64,000 nucleotides of DNA from Scatomorpha merdigallinarum (GTDB taxonomy: Bacteria; Bacillota; Clostridia; Oscillospirales; Oscillospiraceae), in the NCBI GenBank assembly GCA_018710885.1, contig DVJA01000058.1:41401-105400 (forward strand). The letters run 5' to 3'. A program made the translations under genes and the position numbers. Positions 24,976 to 33,641 of the stretch are shown here, piece by piece. Within the stretch, counting starts at the first letter, position 1. Each line of letters starts with the position of its first letter. Below the pieces are notes generated by a model. The model searched no databases. It was given only the letters and a program-made list of their open reading frames with translations, and was not told where the DNA came from.

Positions 24976-26151
24976 CTACAGGCAGGCACGGTAGATCTCT
25001 TCCACCTCTGCCCTGCCCATTGGCGCAATCGCCGGGAACGTCACGCTCCCACCGGAGGTACACTTATCGCTCATGACGGCAATGTCTCGCTCATCCAGGC
25101 CCAGGTCCCTCAGCGTCGAGGGCATGCCCAGCTCATCAAAGTACGCGCGTGTCGCCGCAATGCCTGCCTGTATTGTCCGTTCCGGGTGCTCGAAGTCCAT
25201 CTCCATGCCCCAAATCTCGACGGCATGGCGCAGAAGCCGGGCATGCGCAGCTTCGTGGCGGGCGAGAAATTCCAAATACGCCGGCCATACCACGGCCAGT
25301 CCGGCCCCGTGCGCTATGTTCTCATCTATGGCGCTCATCTCGTGCTCCAGCTTGTGCGCCCACATGCCGCAGGCCCTGCCCGCTCCCATGAGTCCGTTGT
25401 GCGAAAGGCTGCCCGCGAACATGAGCGTTGCGCGCGCTTCGTAGTCGTCAGGCCGGGCCATGGCGGCGCGCCCGGCGTCTATCACCGCACGTGAAAGCCC
25501 CTCTGCCAGATTGTCTACCAGGACGTTGTCCGTGTTCGTGCACATATAGCGCTCGAAGGTGTGCATGAGTATATCCACCACGCCGCAGGCTGTCTGATAT
25601 GCCGGGAGCGTATAGGTGAGTTCAGGGTCCATGATGGCAAAGTCCGGCCGGTTCAGGTCGCTGCTGAAACCGCGCTTGAGCCCGTCGTGCGTCAGCACGG
25701 CGCTGTTGCTGGTCTCGCTGCCAGTAGCCGCGATTGTCAATACGACGCCCAGCGGTATGCGGCCCGCCGGCACTACCTTCTTCGTGGTTATGTCCCAGGG
25801 CTCGTAACCCGTGTCAACACAGTAGGCGGCCATCTTGGCGCTGTCGATGACACTGCCGCCGCCGACTGCAAGAATCATGTCGCAGCCGTTTTCCCGGGCA
25901 AAGTTGGCCGTGTACGCAGAGAATTGCGCCGTGGGATTGGGCCTAACACCGCCCAGCTCGGCGTATTCTATGCCGGCAGCCTCAAGCGAACGCTCGATGC
26001 GCGTCAGCAATCCCGTGCGCACTGCGCTGCCGCCTCCATAATAGACCAGCGGCTTTTTAGCTCCAAGTTCGGCGACAGCCGCACCTACTTCGTCGGTGCG
26101 GCCGCGGCCAAAATAGATTTTTGTGGGTGTATAAAGGTCGAAGTTCAGCAT
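24976..26151 (-). CDS. Iron-containing alcohol dehydrogenase (butanol dehydrogenase-like)
   Basis: The 391-residue group III dehydrogenase starts NFDLYTPTKIYFGRGR. It has the NAD(P)-binding GGGSVIDSAKMAAY at about 96-109, and GSETSNSAVLT. Metal ligands include the His residues in DILMHTFERY, HGAGLAVVWP, and further on. It resembles YugJ/BdhA, which reduce aldehydes with NADPH. It is the last gene of the fhs-fchA-folD-FNT run, one base from the transporter stop, so co-transcription is likely. The substrate is not certain; a short aldehyde linked to one-carbon metabolism is one possibility. Confidence 0.92.
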   Translation of the reverse strand: MLNFDLYTPTKIYFGRGRTDEVGAAVAELGAKKPLVYYGGGSAVRTGLLTRIERSLEAAGIEYAELGGVRPNPTAQFSAYTANFARENGCDMILAVGGGSVIDSAKMAAYCVDTGYEPWDITTKKVVPAGRIPLGVVLTIAATGSETSNSAVLTHDGLKRGFSSDLNRPDFAIMDPELTYTLPAYQTACGVVDILMHTFERYMCTNTDNVLVDNLAEGLSRAVIDAGRAAMARPDDYEARATLMFAGSLSHNGLMGAGRACGMWAHKLEHEMSAIDENIAHGAGLAVVWPAYLEFLARHEAAHARLLRHAVEIWGMEMDFEHPERTIQAGIAATRAYFDELGMPSTLRDLGLDERDIAVMSDKCTSGGSVTFPAIAPMGRAEVEEIYRACL

Positions 26152-26152
26152 G

Positions 26153-26842
26153 TTACCTTCCTGAAACCTCCGCTTTCTCGCCTATTCTGGCGCATTTTTC
26201 GCTCAACAATTTGAGCACCGGCAGAAGCAGGCCGCCGACTATGTTCCCCGCTGTGTTGACGGCTATGAAAACAAATGGGTTGTGCAAAGCCCCAGATGCC
26301 GCGCCCTGAAGCGAGCCAAACCAGGCGCCCGAGGCGGCGAAGTAGAACATATTGGCAATGCAGTGCTCAAAGCCGCAGACCACGAAGACAGTCACGCCGA
26401 AGAATATGGCGAGATGCCTGCCCACGTCGCTCTTTATGCTCCTGTAGCCCTCGACGGCTATGTAAATGAGCACGTTGCAGAATATGGCGAGTATGAAAAC
26501 GCTCAGAAAACTGTCGCTCAGCTTGGTAACGGCGAGCTCACCGGCACGTTCAACCGCCGCCGTCAGCCGTGTCAGGCGCAGCAGTGCGCCGCCCGTGGCG
26601 GCTCCGGCGAAGTTTGAAAGCCACACAATCGCGAGAAAGCTGATGTAGCGCGGGCCCTTGCCTATAGAATAGCAGACCTTGCCCGTGAAAAGGTTCCAGC
26701 CGAATGAACATATGGCGAAGAGTCCAACCGTAAACATGAGCGCGCCCGCCATTATGTTGTCCAGCAGCAGATATGCCGTGGCGCCGAGCGTTATCACGAG
26801 CCCAGCCATAAATCCGAGCAGTGCGTCCGACAGAAACTTCAT
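26153..26842 (-). CDS. Formate/nitrite transporter family channel (FocA-like)
   Basis: The 229-residue membrane protein has six hydrophobic helices. The FNT signature GFEHCIANMF lies near residue 157, with the conserved His of the gate, followed by NTAGNIVGG. Family channels are pentamers that conduct formate, nitrite or HS-. Its start overlaps the folD stop by four bases (ATGA), so formate is the natural cargo: the operon's first enzyme consumes formate. It is slightly shorter than the E. coli FocA. Confidence 0.93.
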   Translation of the reverse strand: MKFLSDALLGFMAGLVITLGATAYLLLDNIMAGALMFTVGLFAICSFGWNLFTGKVCYSIGKGPRYISFLAIVWLSNFAGAATGGALLRLTRLTAAVERAGELAVTKLSDSFLSVFILAIFCNVLIYIAVEGYRSIKSDVGRHLAIFFGVTVFVVCGFEHCIANMFYFAASGAWFGSLQGAASGALHNPFVFIAVNTAGNIVGGLLLPVLKLLSEKCARIGEKAEVSGR

Positions 26843-27690
26843 AGCAGACCTCCTGCGGCCTGGATAACGTGCTTCGCCAAAATGGCGGTGGTAACGCTGC
26901 CCACCCCCGCCGGCACCGGGCTTATCGCCGAAACTATTGGCTCTACGCGCTCATAGTCCACATCGCCTACAAGTTTCTGCTCAGCCTCTGAGTAGTTTAT
27001 GCCTACGTCCACCACTACCTGGCCGGGCACAAAATACTGACTGGTGAGAGCCCTGGGCTTGCCGAGGGCAGCCACAACTATGTCGGCGCGCGCGCAGATC
27101 TCAGCCAGACCGCGTGTGTGCGAGTGGCAGATAGTTACGGTGGCATTTTTGCGCATGAGCAGCATGCTCACGGGCCTGCCTATGACCAGGCTGCGGCCCA
27201 CGACAACCGCGTTCTTTCCCTCAAGCTCCACGCCGTAGTGTTCCAGCAGGGCCAACACAGCCTCTGCCGTACAGGGCGCAAAGCCCGCACCGGCTCCCAT
27301 ATACAGCGCCGCCGCGCTGCCGGAACTTATGCCGTCCATATCCTTGCCCGGCATAAGCGCCTCGCAGGCCTCAGCTTCGTTGAGCTGCCCCGGCAGGGGA
27401 CGGAACATCAGCACGCCGTGTATGCCCTCGTCCGAGTTGAGCCGTGCAATCTGGGCGAGCAGCGCGCCCTGCATGACATCGCCCGGAAGTGTCACGAGCT
27501 TCGTGTCTATTCCGAGCTTTTCACAGCGCTTGACCGCTGCGCGCTCATAGGCCACATCGTCCGGCCTCTCCCCCACGCGCAGTATGGCCAGCGCCGGCTG
27601 CACGCCGCGCGCCTTCAGCTTTACCACAGCCCGCAAGCTCTTTTCATCCAGCGCAGCCGCAACCGGCGCGCCTTTCAATATCTCTGCCAT
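26839..27690 (-). CDS. folD: Bifunctional methylenetetrahydrofolate dehydrogenase/methenyltetrahydrofolate cyclohydrolase
   Basis: FolD interconverts 10-formyl-, 5,10-methenyl- and 5,10-methylene-tetrahydrofolate. The 283-residue protein has the catalytic YxxxK region (YERAAVKRCEKLGI), GVLMFRPLPGQLNE, and the NADP-site segment GKNAVVVGRSLVIGRPVSMLL, followed by ATVTICHSHT. The family Q/P-x-PLP motif is modified to RPLPGQL. Its start forms TGATG with the fchA stop. With fhs and fchA it converts formate to methylene-tetrahydrofolate, giving two possible enzymes for the cyclohydrolase step. Confidence 0.95.
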   Translation of the reverse strand: MAEILKGAPVAAALDEKSLRAVVKLKARGVQPALAILRVGERPDDVAYERAAVKRCEKLGIDTKLVTLPGDVMQGALLAQIARLNSDEGIHGVLMFRPLPGQLNEAEACEALMPGKDMDGISSGSAAALYMGAGAGFAPCTAEAVLALLEHYGVELEGKNAVVVGRSLVIGRPVSMLLMRKNATVTICHSHTRGLAEICARADIVVAALGKPRALTSQYFVPGQVVVDVGINYSEAEQKLVGDVDYERVEPIVSAISPVPAGVGSVTTAILAKHVIQAAGGLL

Positions 27691-28298
27691 CAGATCAGCC
27701 TCCCGGATACGTCTTCGTATATTTTTTCGGCCAATTTGGTGTATTTAGTTAGCAATTCGTACGTTTCCGCATTCATTTTATCTGCTGCGTCACGGTCCAT
27801 CATGCTCTTCGTGTTGATACGCACATTGAGCGCGGCGGCCTTCATGGCGGCGACGCACAACGCGGCGGCGCAGCCCGCGTCGGATATGGCGAGCGCGCTG
27901 CCCTTGGCGGCGTAATCAGCTATGACGTCCAGCGCCTCGGCACACTTACGCATTGTATCAAGCGGCGGTTCGGCAGCGCGTTTTAGGCCGACCTCCATTA
28001 TATCGGCGCGCATGGGATCGTCCTTCGGAATGCCATATGCTTTCGAGAGCGGCGCAAACGCCTCTGCGTCGGCGTCGATGAGCGCGACGAAATCAGCTCG
28101 CAGCGCTTCCGCTTTTGCGTTGAGGGTAAGAATGTCCTCCTGCACGTCTGCGTACTTCTTCTTACCCAGCGTGAGGTTGCCAACCATGTTGCCGAGCGCT
28201 ATGCCCAGCGCACCGCAGAGCGCCGCCGCGCCTCCACCGCCCGGCGTGGGAGCGGAGGAGGCAAGGTCGGCGAGGAACTTATCTACGTTCTTTTCCAT
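27690..28298 (-). CDS. fchA: Methenyltetrahydrofolate cyclohydrolase / formimino-THF cyclodeaminase family (FchA-like)
   Basis: The 202-residue helical protein has the family start FLADLASSAPTPGGGGAAALCGALGIAL and a later SALAISDAGCAAALC. FchA hydrolyses methenyl-THF to formyl-THF (or the reverse) in acetogens and purine fermenters; FTCD-type relatives deaminate formimino-THF. Placement between fhs and folD supports FchA. It starts with TGATG overlap to fhs. Both FolD and FchA occur in one operon, which is partly redundant. Confidence 0.9.
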   Translation of the reverse strand: MEKNVDKFLADLASSAPTPGGGGAAALCGALGIALGNMVGNLTLGKKKYADVQEDILTLNAKAEALRADFVALIDADAEAFAPLSKAYGIPKDDPMRADIMEVGLKRAAEPPLDTMRKCAEALDVIADYAAKGSALAISDAGCAAALCVAAMKAAALNVRINTKSMMDRDAADKMNAETYELLTKYTKLAEKIYEDVSGRLI

Positions 28299-29974
28299 CA
28301 GAACAGACCCGAAATCACGCCGTTCTCGTCGACGTCTATCTTCTCGGCAGCGGGGACTTTCGGCAGGCCGGGCATGGTCATGATGTCGCCGGTGAGGGCC
28401 ACGATGAAGCCCGCGCCCGCGCAGACCTTGAGGTTGCGCACGGTGACAGTGAAGCCCTTCGGCGCGCCCAGCAGGCTGGGGTCGTCGGAGAAGCTGTACT
28501 GCGTCTTGGCCATGCAGATGGGCAGATTGCCGAAGCCCAGCTCCTCGAGCTGCTTTATCTGCTTCACCGCATTGCCCACGAGCTGCACGCCGTCTGCGTG
28601 GTAGACCTTCGTGCAGATGGCAGTCAGCTTGTCCATGATAGAGCTCTCAAGCTCGTAGCTCTGGTGGAAGTCGTTCGGCTGCTCGCAGAGACGCACGACC
28701 TCGGCAGCCAGCGCCTTGCCGCCCTCGCCGCCCTTCGCCCAGACTTCGCTCAGAGCGACGTTGACGCCCAGCTCCTTGCACTTGGCTTCGACCATGTCCA
28801 GCTCGGCCTTCGTGTCCGTCGGGAAGGCGTTGATGGCAACCACGCAGGGCAGACCGAAGACGTTTTTGATGTTGCCGACGTGCTGCAGCAGGTTCGGCAG
28901 TCCCTTTTCAAGCGCTTCGAGGTTCTCGTGGTTCAGCTCGGACTTCGGCACGCCGCCGTGGTACTTGAGAGCACGCACGGTGGCGACAATGACCACAGCG
29001 CTCGGCTGGATGCCCGCCATGCGGCACTTGATGTCTATGAACTTCTCCGCGCCCAGGTCGGCGGCGAAGCCAGCCTCGGTCACAACGTAGTCCGCGCACT
29101 TGAGCGCCATGCGGGTAGCCGTGATGCTGTTGCAGCCGTGGGCGATGTTCGCAAAGGGGCCGCCGTGGATGAAGGCGGGAGTGCCCTCCAGCGTCTGGAC
29201 GAGGTTCGGCTTGAGCGCGTCCTTGAGAAGCGCCGCCATAGCGCCCTCGGCCTTGAGGTCGTGCGCGGTCACCGGCTTGCCAGAGTACGTGTAACCCACA
29301 ATCATGCGGCCCAGGCGGGCTTTTAGGTCGGTGATGTCGCTCGCGAGGCAGAGCACCGCCATGACCTCGCTGGCGACGGTGATTTCAAAGCCGTCCTCGC
29401 GCGGTACGCCCTGCATCCTGCCGCCGAGGCCGTCCACGATGTGGCGCAGTTGGCGGTCATTCATGTCTACGGCGCGCTTCCAGGTTATCTGCTTGGGGTC
29501 GATGCCGAGGGCGTTGCCCTGCTGGATGTGGTTGTCCAGCATCGCGGCCAGCAGGTTGTTGGCAGCGCCTATAGCGTGGAAGTCGCCGGTGAAATGGAGG
29601 TTGATGTCCTCCATGGGCACGACCTGGGCATAGCCGCCGCCGGCCGCGCCGCCCTTGACGCCGAACACGGGGCCGAGGCTAGGCTCACGCAGGGCGACCA
29701 TGGCGTTCTTGCCTATCTTGCGCAGGCCGTCGGTCAGGCCAACGCTGGTGGTGGTCTTGCCCTCGCCCGCGGGCGTGGGGGTGATGGCCGTCACGAGGAT
29801 GAGCTTGCCGTCGGGCTTGTCCGCGTTGTCCCGCATGAATTTGTAGTCTATCTTCGCCTTGTAGTTGCCGTACAGCTCCAGGTATTCCTCCGGGATACCC
29901 GCGCGCTCGGCTACGGCGGTTATCTTCTCTTTCTCACACGCCTGTGCGATTTCAATGTCGGTCTTATACTCCAT
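28298..29974 (-). CDS. fhs: Formate-tetrahydrofolate ligase
   Basis: The enzyme uses ATP to join formate to tetrahydrofolate. The 558-residue protein shows the P-loop TPTPAGEGKTTTSVGL around residue 65, EPSLGPVFGVKGGAAGGGYAQV, and the C-terminal DIMTMPGLPKVPAAEKID. The length is standard. The ATG at 29974 follows GGAGGAGAGAA; the longer frame to 30061 overlaps the promoter. It begins the five-gene one-carbon operon. In the absence of other Wood-Ljungdahl genes in view, the operon may serve formate assimilation or ATP-yielding formyl-THF breakdown. Confidence 0.97.
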   Translation of the reverse strand: MEYKTDIEIAQACEKEKITAVAERAGIPEEYLELYGNYKAKIDYKFMRDNADKPDGKLILVTAITPTPAGEGKTTTSVGLTDGLRKIGKNAMVALREPSLGPVFGVKGGAAGGGYAQVVPMEDINLHFTGDFHAIGAANNLLAAMLDNHIQQGNALGIDPKQITWKRAVDMNDRQLRHIVDGLGGRMQGVPREDGFEITVASEVMAVLCLASDITDLKARLGRMIVGYTYSGKPVTAHDLKAEGAMAALLKDALKPNLVQTLEGTPAFIHGGPFANIAHGCNSITATRMALKCADYVVTEAGFAADLGAEKFIDIKCRMAGIQPSAVVIVATVRALKYHGGVPKSELNHENLEALEKGLPNLLQHVGNIKNVFGLPCVVAINAFPTDTKAELDMVEAKCKELGVNVALSEVWAKGGEGGKALAAEVVRLCEQPNDFHQSYELESSIMDKLTAICTKVYHADGVQLVGNAVKQIKQLEELGFGNLPICMAKTQYSFSDDPSLLGAPKGFTVTVRNLKVCAGAGFIVALTGDIMTMPGLPKVPAAEKIDVDENGVISGLF

Positions 29975-30031
29975 TTCTCTCCTCCAGGTCTCGTTTTCGT
30001 ATACGAGCGCTTTGGCGCTGCAACTGATAAT

Positions 30032-30061
30032 ATAATATCTCCTTTCCCGGGTTCCGGTCAA
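30032..30061 (-). promoter_or_regulatory. Promoter of the fhs operon
   Basis: TTGACC (30056-30061), an 18-base spacer and TATTAT (30032-30037) on minus. No THF riboswitch was recognised in the short leader. Confidence 0.65.
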
Positions 30062-30072
30062 CTACTAATGAG

Positions 30073-30098
30073 AAAGCCCGCGCAAAAGCGCGGGCTTT
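30073..30098 (-). terminator. Terminator after the GH3 glycosidase gene
   Basis: AAAGCCCGCGC and GCGCGGGCTTT with an AAAA loop (TTTT on minus). It starts six bases after the GH3 stop and isolates it from the fhs promoter. The T run is only three bases. Confidence 0.8.
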
Positions 30099-30103
30099 GA
30101 GTT

Positions 30104-32428
30104 TTACTTGAAACCATTTGCCACGAATAGCACGCTCCGCAGCAGTATGCCGGGTACGCGACCGTTAATCTGCATCATGCGCAGAGGAGCCAAAGCACTG
30201 CTGGCAAACATCATGCGCGCCTCAGGCTTGCGCTCTCGACCGGAGCCATATCTGAGCCTGAAACTCAGGTCTATGCCGTGGTAGATCGCGCTCATTATCA
30301 GCGAGTCCTTTTTGAGGTCATACGGTGTATCATTCAGCGTAAACTTGCCTTTTTGGGGGACGTACGGCTCATATTTATACCCCGTTGCGGCCTCAAGTGA
30401 AGCCCGGTCCGGCTTGCCTGCAAGCGACTCATACCAGCTACTCCGCTGAGACTCGGGCACAGGTATATCCCGCTCGCCGTCTACATGTACAACTGTAGAG
30501 AGCGGCAGGTCCGCGCTTGACGGCCCGACAAGTATTTTGTACTCCCCGTCCTGAACGCGCCATCCGTCCTGCCAGAAGGCGAAACTGCGGCCGGTGAGCT
30601 CAAATTTCAGTTCCCAGCTCTCTCCCGGGTTTAGGCACACTTTCTTATACCCTTTGAGCTCGAGCGCCGGTCTGTGTACTCCGCTGCGCGGCGGGGAAAC
30701 ATAGAGCTGCGCTACGGCAGAGCTGCGGCGTGTCCCGATGTTCCTGACCGTTGCATAGATATCAAAGCCCTCGGCGCGTATACCGGAATATTCGAAGGTT
30801 GAATAGCCCAGGCCGTGGCCAAACGGCCAGCGCACGTTCTTGCCGCCGGTGGCGTAATACCGGTAACCGACATACACGCCCTCTTCGTAGAGCGCATCCC
30901 GGCTCTTGGCGTATATTGCACTAGCCGGGGTATCGGAATACTGGAAGGGCCAGCTCTCGGCCAGCCTTCCGGATGGCTCTGCCCTGCCATAGAGCAAGTC
31001 GGCCGCGGTCTCGCCTCCCGCCTGCCCCGGCAGGCCCATATATAGTATGGCCCTTACTTCATCTGCCCACGGGCACTCCACCGGGGAGCCGCAGAACAAT
31101 ACGACGCAGACGTTTGGATTTACTTTGACCACAGCGGAGATGAGCCTGTTCATGCCAGATGGCAACTTCATGTTCTCCCTGTCAAAGCCCTCGGACTCAT
31201 AGCTGTCGGGCAGTCCGGCAAATATGACGGCCGCTGTGGCTTCACGGGCCGCTGCACACGCGCGGGAGATGAGTTCATCGTCCGTATTGCCCTCGGAGTC
31301 GCAGCCCTGAGAATAGATAGTGTAAGGCAGGTTATCCAGCGGTTGCGTGAGATAAAGCGGGTTTATGTGGCTGGAGCCGGAACCCTGATAACGCATGTTG
31401 CGGGCCATGTCACCTATCACGGCCAGAGGCGTGCCGGGCTTTATGGGCAGCATGGCGCCTTCATTCTTCAGCAGCACCGCACCTTCACAGGCCGCGCGGC
31501 GCGCAATCTCGTGATGGGCCTTTACGTCAAAGACGTGAGAGCCGCTCAGAGCCTTTCTGGCCCGACGCGCCAGGTCCATTACGCGCTGGGCACTGGCCCT
31601 GACGTCTTGCTCATCCAGTTCGCCGCGCTTGACCGCACGCCTGGACTCACGCTCACCATAGTGGTGGCCGCCCGGCATATCCAGGTCGCACCCGGCCCTA
31701 AACGCCGCCACACGGTCGTGCATGGCACCCCAGTCGGTAACAACCATGCCGTCAAAGCCCCACTCCTTGCGCAGCACATCCGTGAGCAGCCATTTATTGT
31801 CGCTGCAATACACTCCGTTTATCATGTTGTAGGCGCACATTACGGCGCTCGGCTTTCCCTCTTTTACCGCTATCTCAAAGGCTGTCAGGTAGATTTCGCG
31901 CAGGGTTCTCTCGTCCACGACGCTGTTTGAAGTAAAGCGTTCGCTCTCCTGGGAGTTTGCTGCGAAGTGCTTGACGCAGGCAGCAGCCTGCGTGCCTTCC
32001 AGTCCTCGTATAAAGGCTGCTGCAAACTTGCCGGAGAGATACGGGTCCTCGCTGTAGTATTCAAAGTTTCTGCCGCAGAGCGGGCTGCGCTTTATATTTA
32101 TGCCGGGGCCCAACACCAGGCCGACGTTCTGCGCAAGCGCTTCTTCTCCTATGGCCCTCCCAACACTATAGAGCACATCGTCATTCCATGAGCCCGCCAT
32201 CGTAACCGCGCTTGGGAAGCACGTTGACGGGCGTGATGGCTTCACTCCCAGCATGCTGAAGCCACCGCTGCCATCCTCCTGCTTTCTGAGCCCGTGCGGG
32301 CCGTCGCACATACAAAGGGCCGGTATGTCACAGTCCTTGTATTCTCTTGTATACCAGCTGTTAGCGCCTGTGCAAAGTTCTACCGCTTTCTTTAGAGACA
32401 GTTTATGGTTCTTTCCTAGCTTCTTCAT
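30104..32428 (-). CDS. Glycoside hydrolase family 3 (beta-glucosidase-like)
   Basis: The 774-residue protein has an N-terminal TIM barrel (GPGINIKRSPLCGRNFEYYSEDP, KHFAANSQE, and the nucleophile Asp in MVVTDWGAMHDR near residue 230). An alpha/beta sandwich (VLLKNEGAMLPI and QGSGSSHINP) and a C-terminal fibronectin III-like domain (GYSTFEYSG, LNPGESWELKFELTGRSFA) follow. No signal peptide, so it cleaves imported oligosaccharides or glycosides in the cytosol. ATG 32428 is behind a GGGGG-type site; the frame to 32482 overlaps the promoter. The divergent aldo/keto reductase gene may relate to it. Linkage specificity cannot be read. Confidence 0.93.
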   Translation of the reverse strand: MKKLGKNHKLSLKKAVELCTGANSWYTREYKDCDIPALCMCDGPHGLRKQEDGSGGFSMLGVKPSRPSTCFPSAVTMAGSWNDDVLYSVGRAIGEEALAQNVGLVLGPGINIKRSPLCGRNFEYYSEDPYLSGKFAAAFIRGLEGTQAAACVKHFAANSQESERFTSNSVVDERTLREIYLTAFEIAVKEGKPSAVMCAYNMINGVYCSDNKWLLTDVLRKEWGFDGMVVTDWGAMHDRVAAFRAGCDLDMPGGHHYGERESRRAVKRGELDEQDVRASAQRVMDLARRARKALSGSHVFDVKAHHEIARRAACEGAVLLKNEGAMLPIKPGTPLAVIGDMARNMRYQGSGSSHINPLYLTQPLDNLPYTIYSQGCDSEGNTDDELISRACAAAREATAAVIFAGLPDSYESEGFDRENMKLPSGMNRLISAVVKVNPNVCVVLFCGSPVECPWADEVRAILYMGLPGQAGGETAADLLYGRAEPSGRLAESWPFQYSDTPASAIYAKSRDALYEEGVYVGYRYYATGGKNVRWPFGHGLGYSTFEYSGIRAEGFDIYATVRNIGTRRSSAVAQLYVSPPRSGVHRPALELKGYKKVCLNPGESWELKFELTGRSFAFWQDGWRVQDGEYKILVGPSSADLPLSTVVHVDGERDIPVPESQRSSWYESLAGKPDRASLEAATGYKYEPYVPQKGKFTLNDTPYDLKKDSLIMSAIYHGIDLSFRLRYGSGRERKPEARMMFASSALAPLRMMQINGRVPGILLRSVLFVANGFK

Positions 32429-32450
32429 ATCTCTACCCCCGTTGTTTGTC

Positions 32451-32479
32451 ATTATATCGCCTGCATGTCCCATGTGCAA
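32451..32479 (-). promoter_or_regulatory. Promoter of the GH3 gene
   Basis: TTGCAC (32474-32479), a 17-base spacer and TATAAT (32451-32456) on the minus strand. Confidence 0.72.
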
Positions 32480-32523
32480 CACAATATAACTGTGAATTAT
32501 GAATTTCCATAGACAGGTGATAT

Positions 32524-32552
32524 TTGCCTTTTTAGTTTGGCCGGACTATAAT
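32524..32552 (+). promoter_or_regulatory. Promoter of the aldo/keto reductase gene
   Basis: TTGCCT (32524-32529), a 17-base spacer and TATAAT (32547-32552). Its -35 lies 45 bases from that of the divergent GH3 promoter. Confidence 0.7.
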
Positions 32553-32573
32553 TTTTGCGGGGTGATAATTGAC

Positions 32574-33407
32574 ATGCCTTTCATATATGAGCCTTACAAA
32601 AAATGCTTTGTTTCCGATACCGGATTTGAAGTCCCGGCGCTCGGTCTCGGCACTTACAGTTTGACGGGACGGGTCTGTGAGAGCTCCGTGTACAGCGCCC
32701 TTGAGCATGGTATCCGATATTTTGACAGCGCCTATTTCTACCACAATGAGCGCGAAGTCGGAGCATCTGTGCGGCGCGGCATTGATGAGCTGGGCATTGA
32801 CAGGTCTGATATCGTGGTTCAAACCAAGCTCTATCCGAATCAGTTCTCAGATGCACGGCGCGCCGTTGAAGAGGCGTTTGAAAAACTGGGCCTTGACTAT
32901 ATAGATATCATGCTCCTGCATCATCCGGGCCCCGACGATGTTGCCGCCTATAGGGAGCTTGAAAGCTACGTGCGTGGCGGGCACATACGCGCTCTCGGAT
33001 TGTCCAACTGGTATATCCGTGAGCTGCCTGCATTCCTGCGCAGTGTGGATATAAAGCCCGTGCTGGTGCAAAACGAGATTCACCCGTACTACCAGGAGAC
33101 AGACGTAGTGCCTTTCATTCAGGAGCAGGGCATAGTTATGCAGAGCTGGTATCCTTTGGGCGGCCGGGTCTACAACCGTGAACTGTTCGGTGACCCTGTG
33201 CTTGAGCGCATAGCGCACCGGCTTGGCGTCAGCGTGCCGCAGGTGATACTCCGCTGGGCACATCAGCGCGGCATAGCGCTCATACCCGGTACCTCCGTCT
33301 CTGAGCACATGCATGAAAATCTCGCCATCTTCGGCTTCGAGCTCACAAAAGACGACATGTGCTCCATAGCCTTGATCAACCGCAACGAAAAACACGACTG
33401 GTACTGA
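32574..33407 (+). CDS. Aldo/keto reductase
   Basis: The 277-residue TIM-barrel oxidoreductase shows the family pattern GYRYFDSAYFYHNER (here GIRYFDSA...), with catalytic Asp and Tyr, the lysine in VVQTKLYPNQF, and the His in MLLHHPGPDD. NWYIRELPAF and the NADPH-site IPGTSVSEHMHENL follow. It reduces aldehydes or sugar ketones with NADPH. The ATG at 32574 follows GGGGTG and lies just after the -10 box; the frame start at 32499 precedes the promoter. Substrate unknown. Confidence 0.92.
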   Translation: MPFIYEPYKKCFVSDTGFEVPALGLGTYSLTGRVCESSVYSALEHGIRYFDSAYFYHNEREVGASVRRGIDELGIDRSDIVVQTKLYPNQFSDARRAVEEAFEKLGLDYIDIMLLHHPGPDDVAAYRELESYVRGGHIRALGLSNWYIRELPAFLRSVDIKPVLVQNEIHPYYQETDVVPFIQEQGIVMQSWYPLGGRVYNRELFGDPVLERIAHRLGVSVPQVILRWAHQRGIALIPGTSVSEHMHENLAIFGFELTKDDMCSIALINRNEKHDWY

Positions 33408-33441
33408 TTCCCCAGTACAAATAAAGCCACGGGAACGCTGA

Positions 33442-33466
33442 GCTGCCCAAGCAAAAAACGGGCAGC
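33442..33466. terminator. Hairpin after the aldo/keto reductase gene
   Basis: GCTGCCC and GGGCAGC with an 11-base loop. It lies 35 bases after the plus-strand stop; there is no T run on plus. It may end transcription weakly or form a double structure with the next hairpin. Confidence 0.45.
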
Positions 33467-33474
33467 AGACAAAA

Positions 33475-33514
33475 GGCCCTCTAATGCAGGAAAATAGAAC
33501 TGCATTAGGGGGCC
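33475..33514 (-). terminator. Long hairpin terminator for queA
   Basis: Two 15-base arms (GGCCCTCTAATGCAG and CTGCATTAGGGGGCC) have one G-T type mismatch and a 10-base loop. On minus the stem is followed by TTTTGTCT. It lies about 130 bases after the queA stop; nothing else was seen in that tail. Confidence 0.65.
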
Positions 33515-33641
33515 CTGGCATGTCCAAATAAAAATTACGAAGCAGTGACATGAATTCATACACGAGAAAGCTAACGCGCGCTGAGCAGGAAATTATTACG
33601 GGCGAATCCAGCTAGAGACTGGATAGGCGCCGCTCACCGGT

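Noticed and set aside
29975..30061. Tetrahydrofolate riboswitch before fhs
   Set aside because: The leader is short and none of the conserved THF riboswitch elements were recognised; an ordinary promoter lies there.
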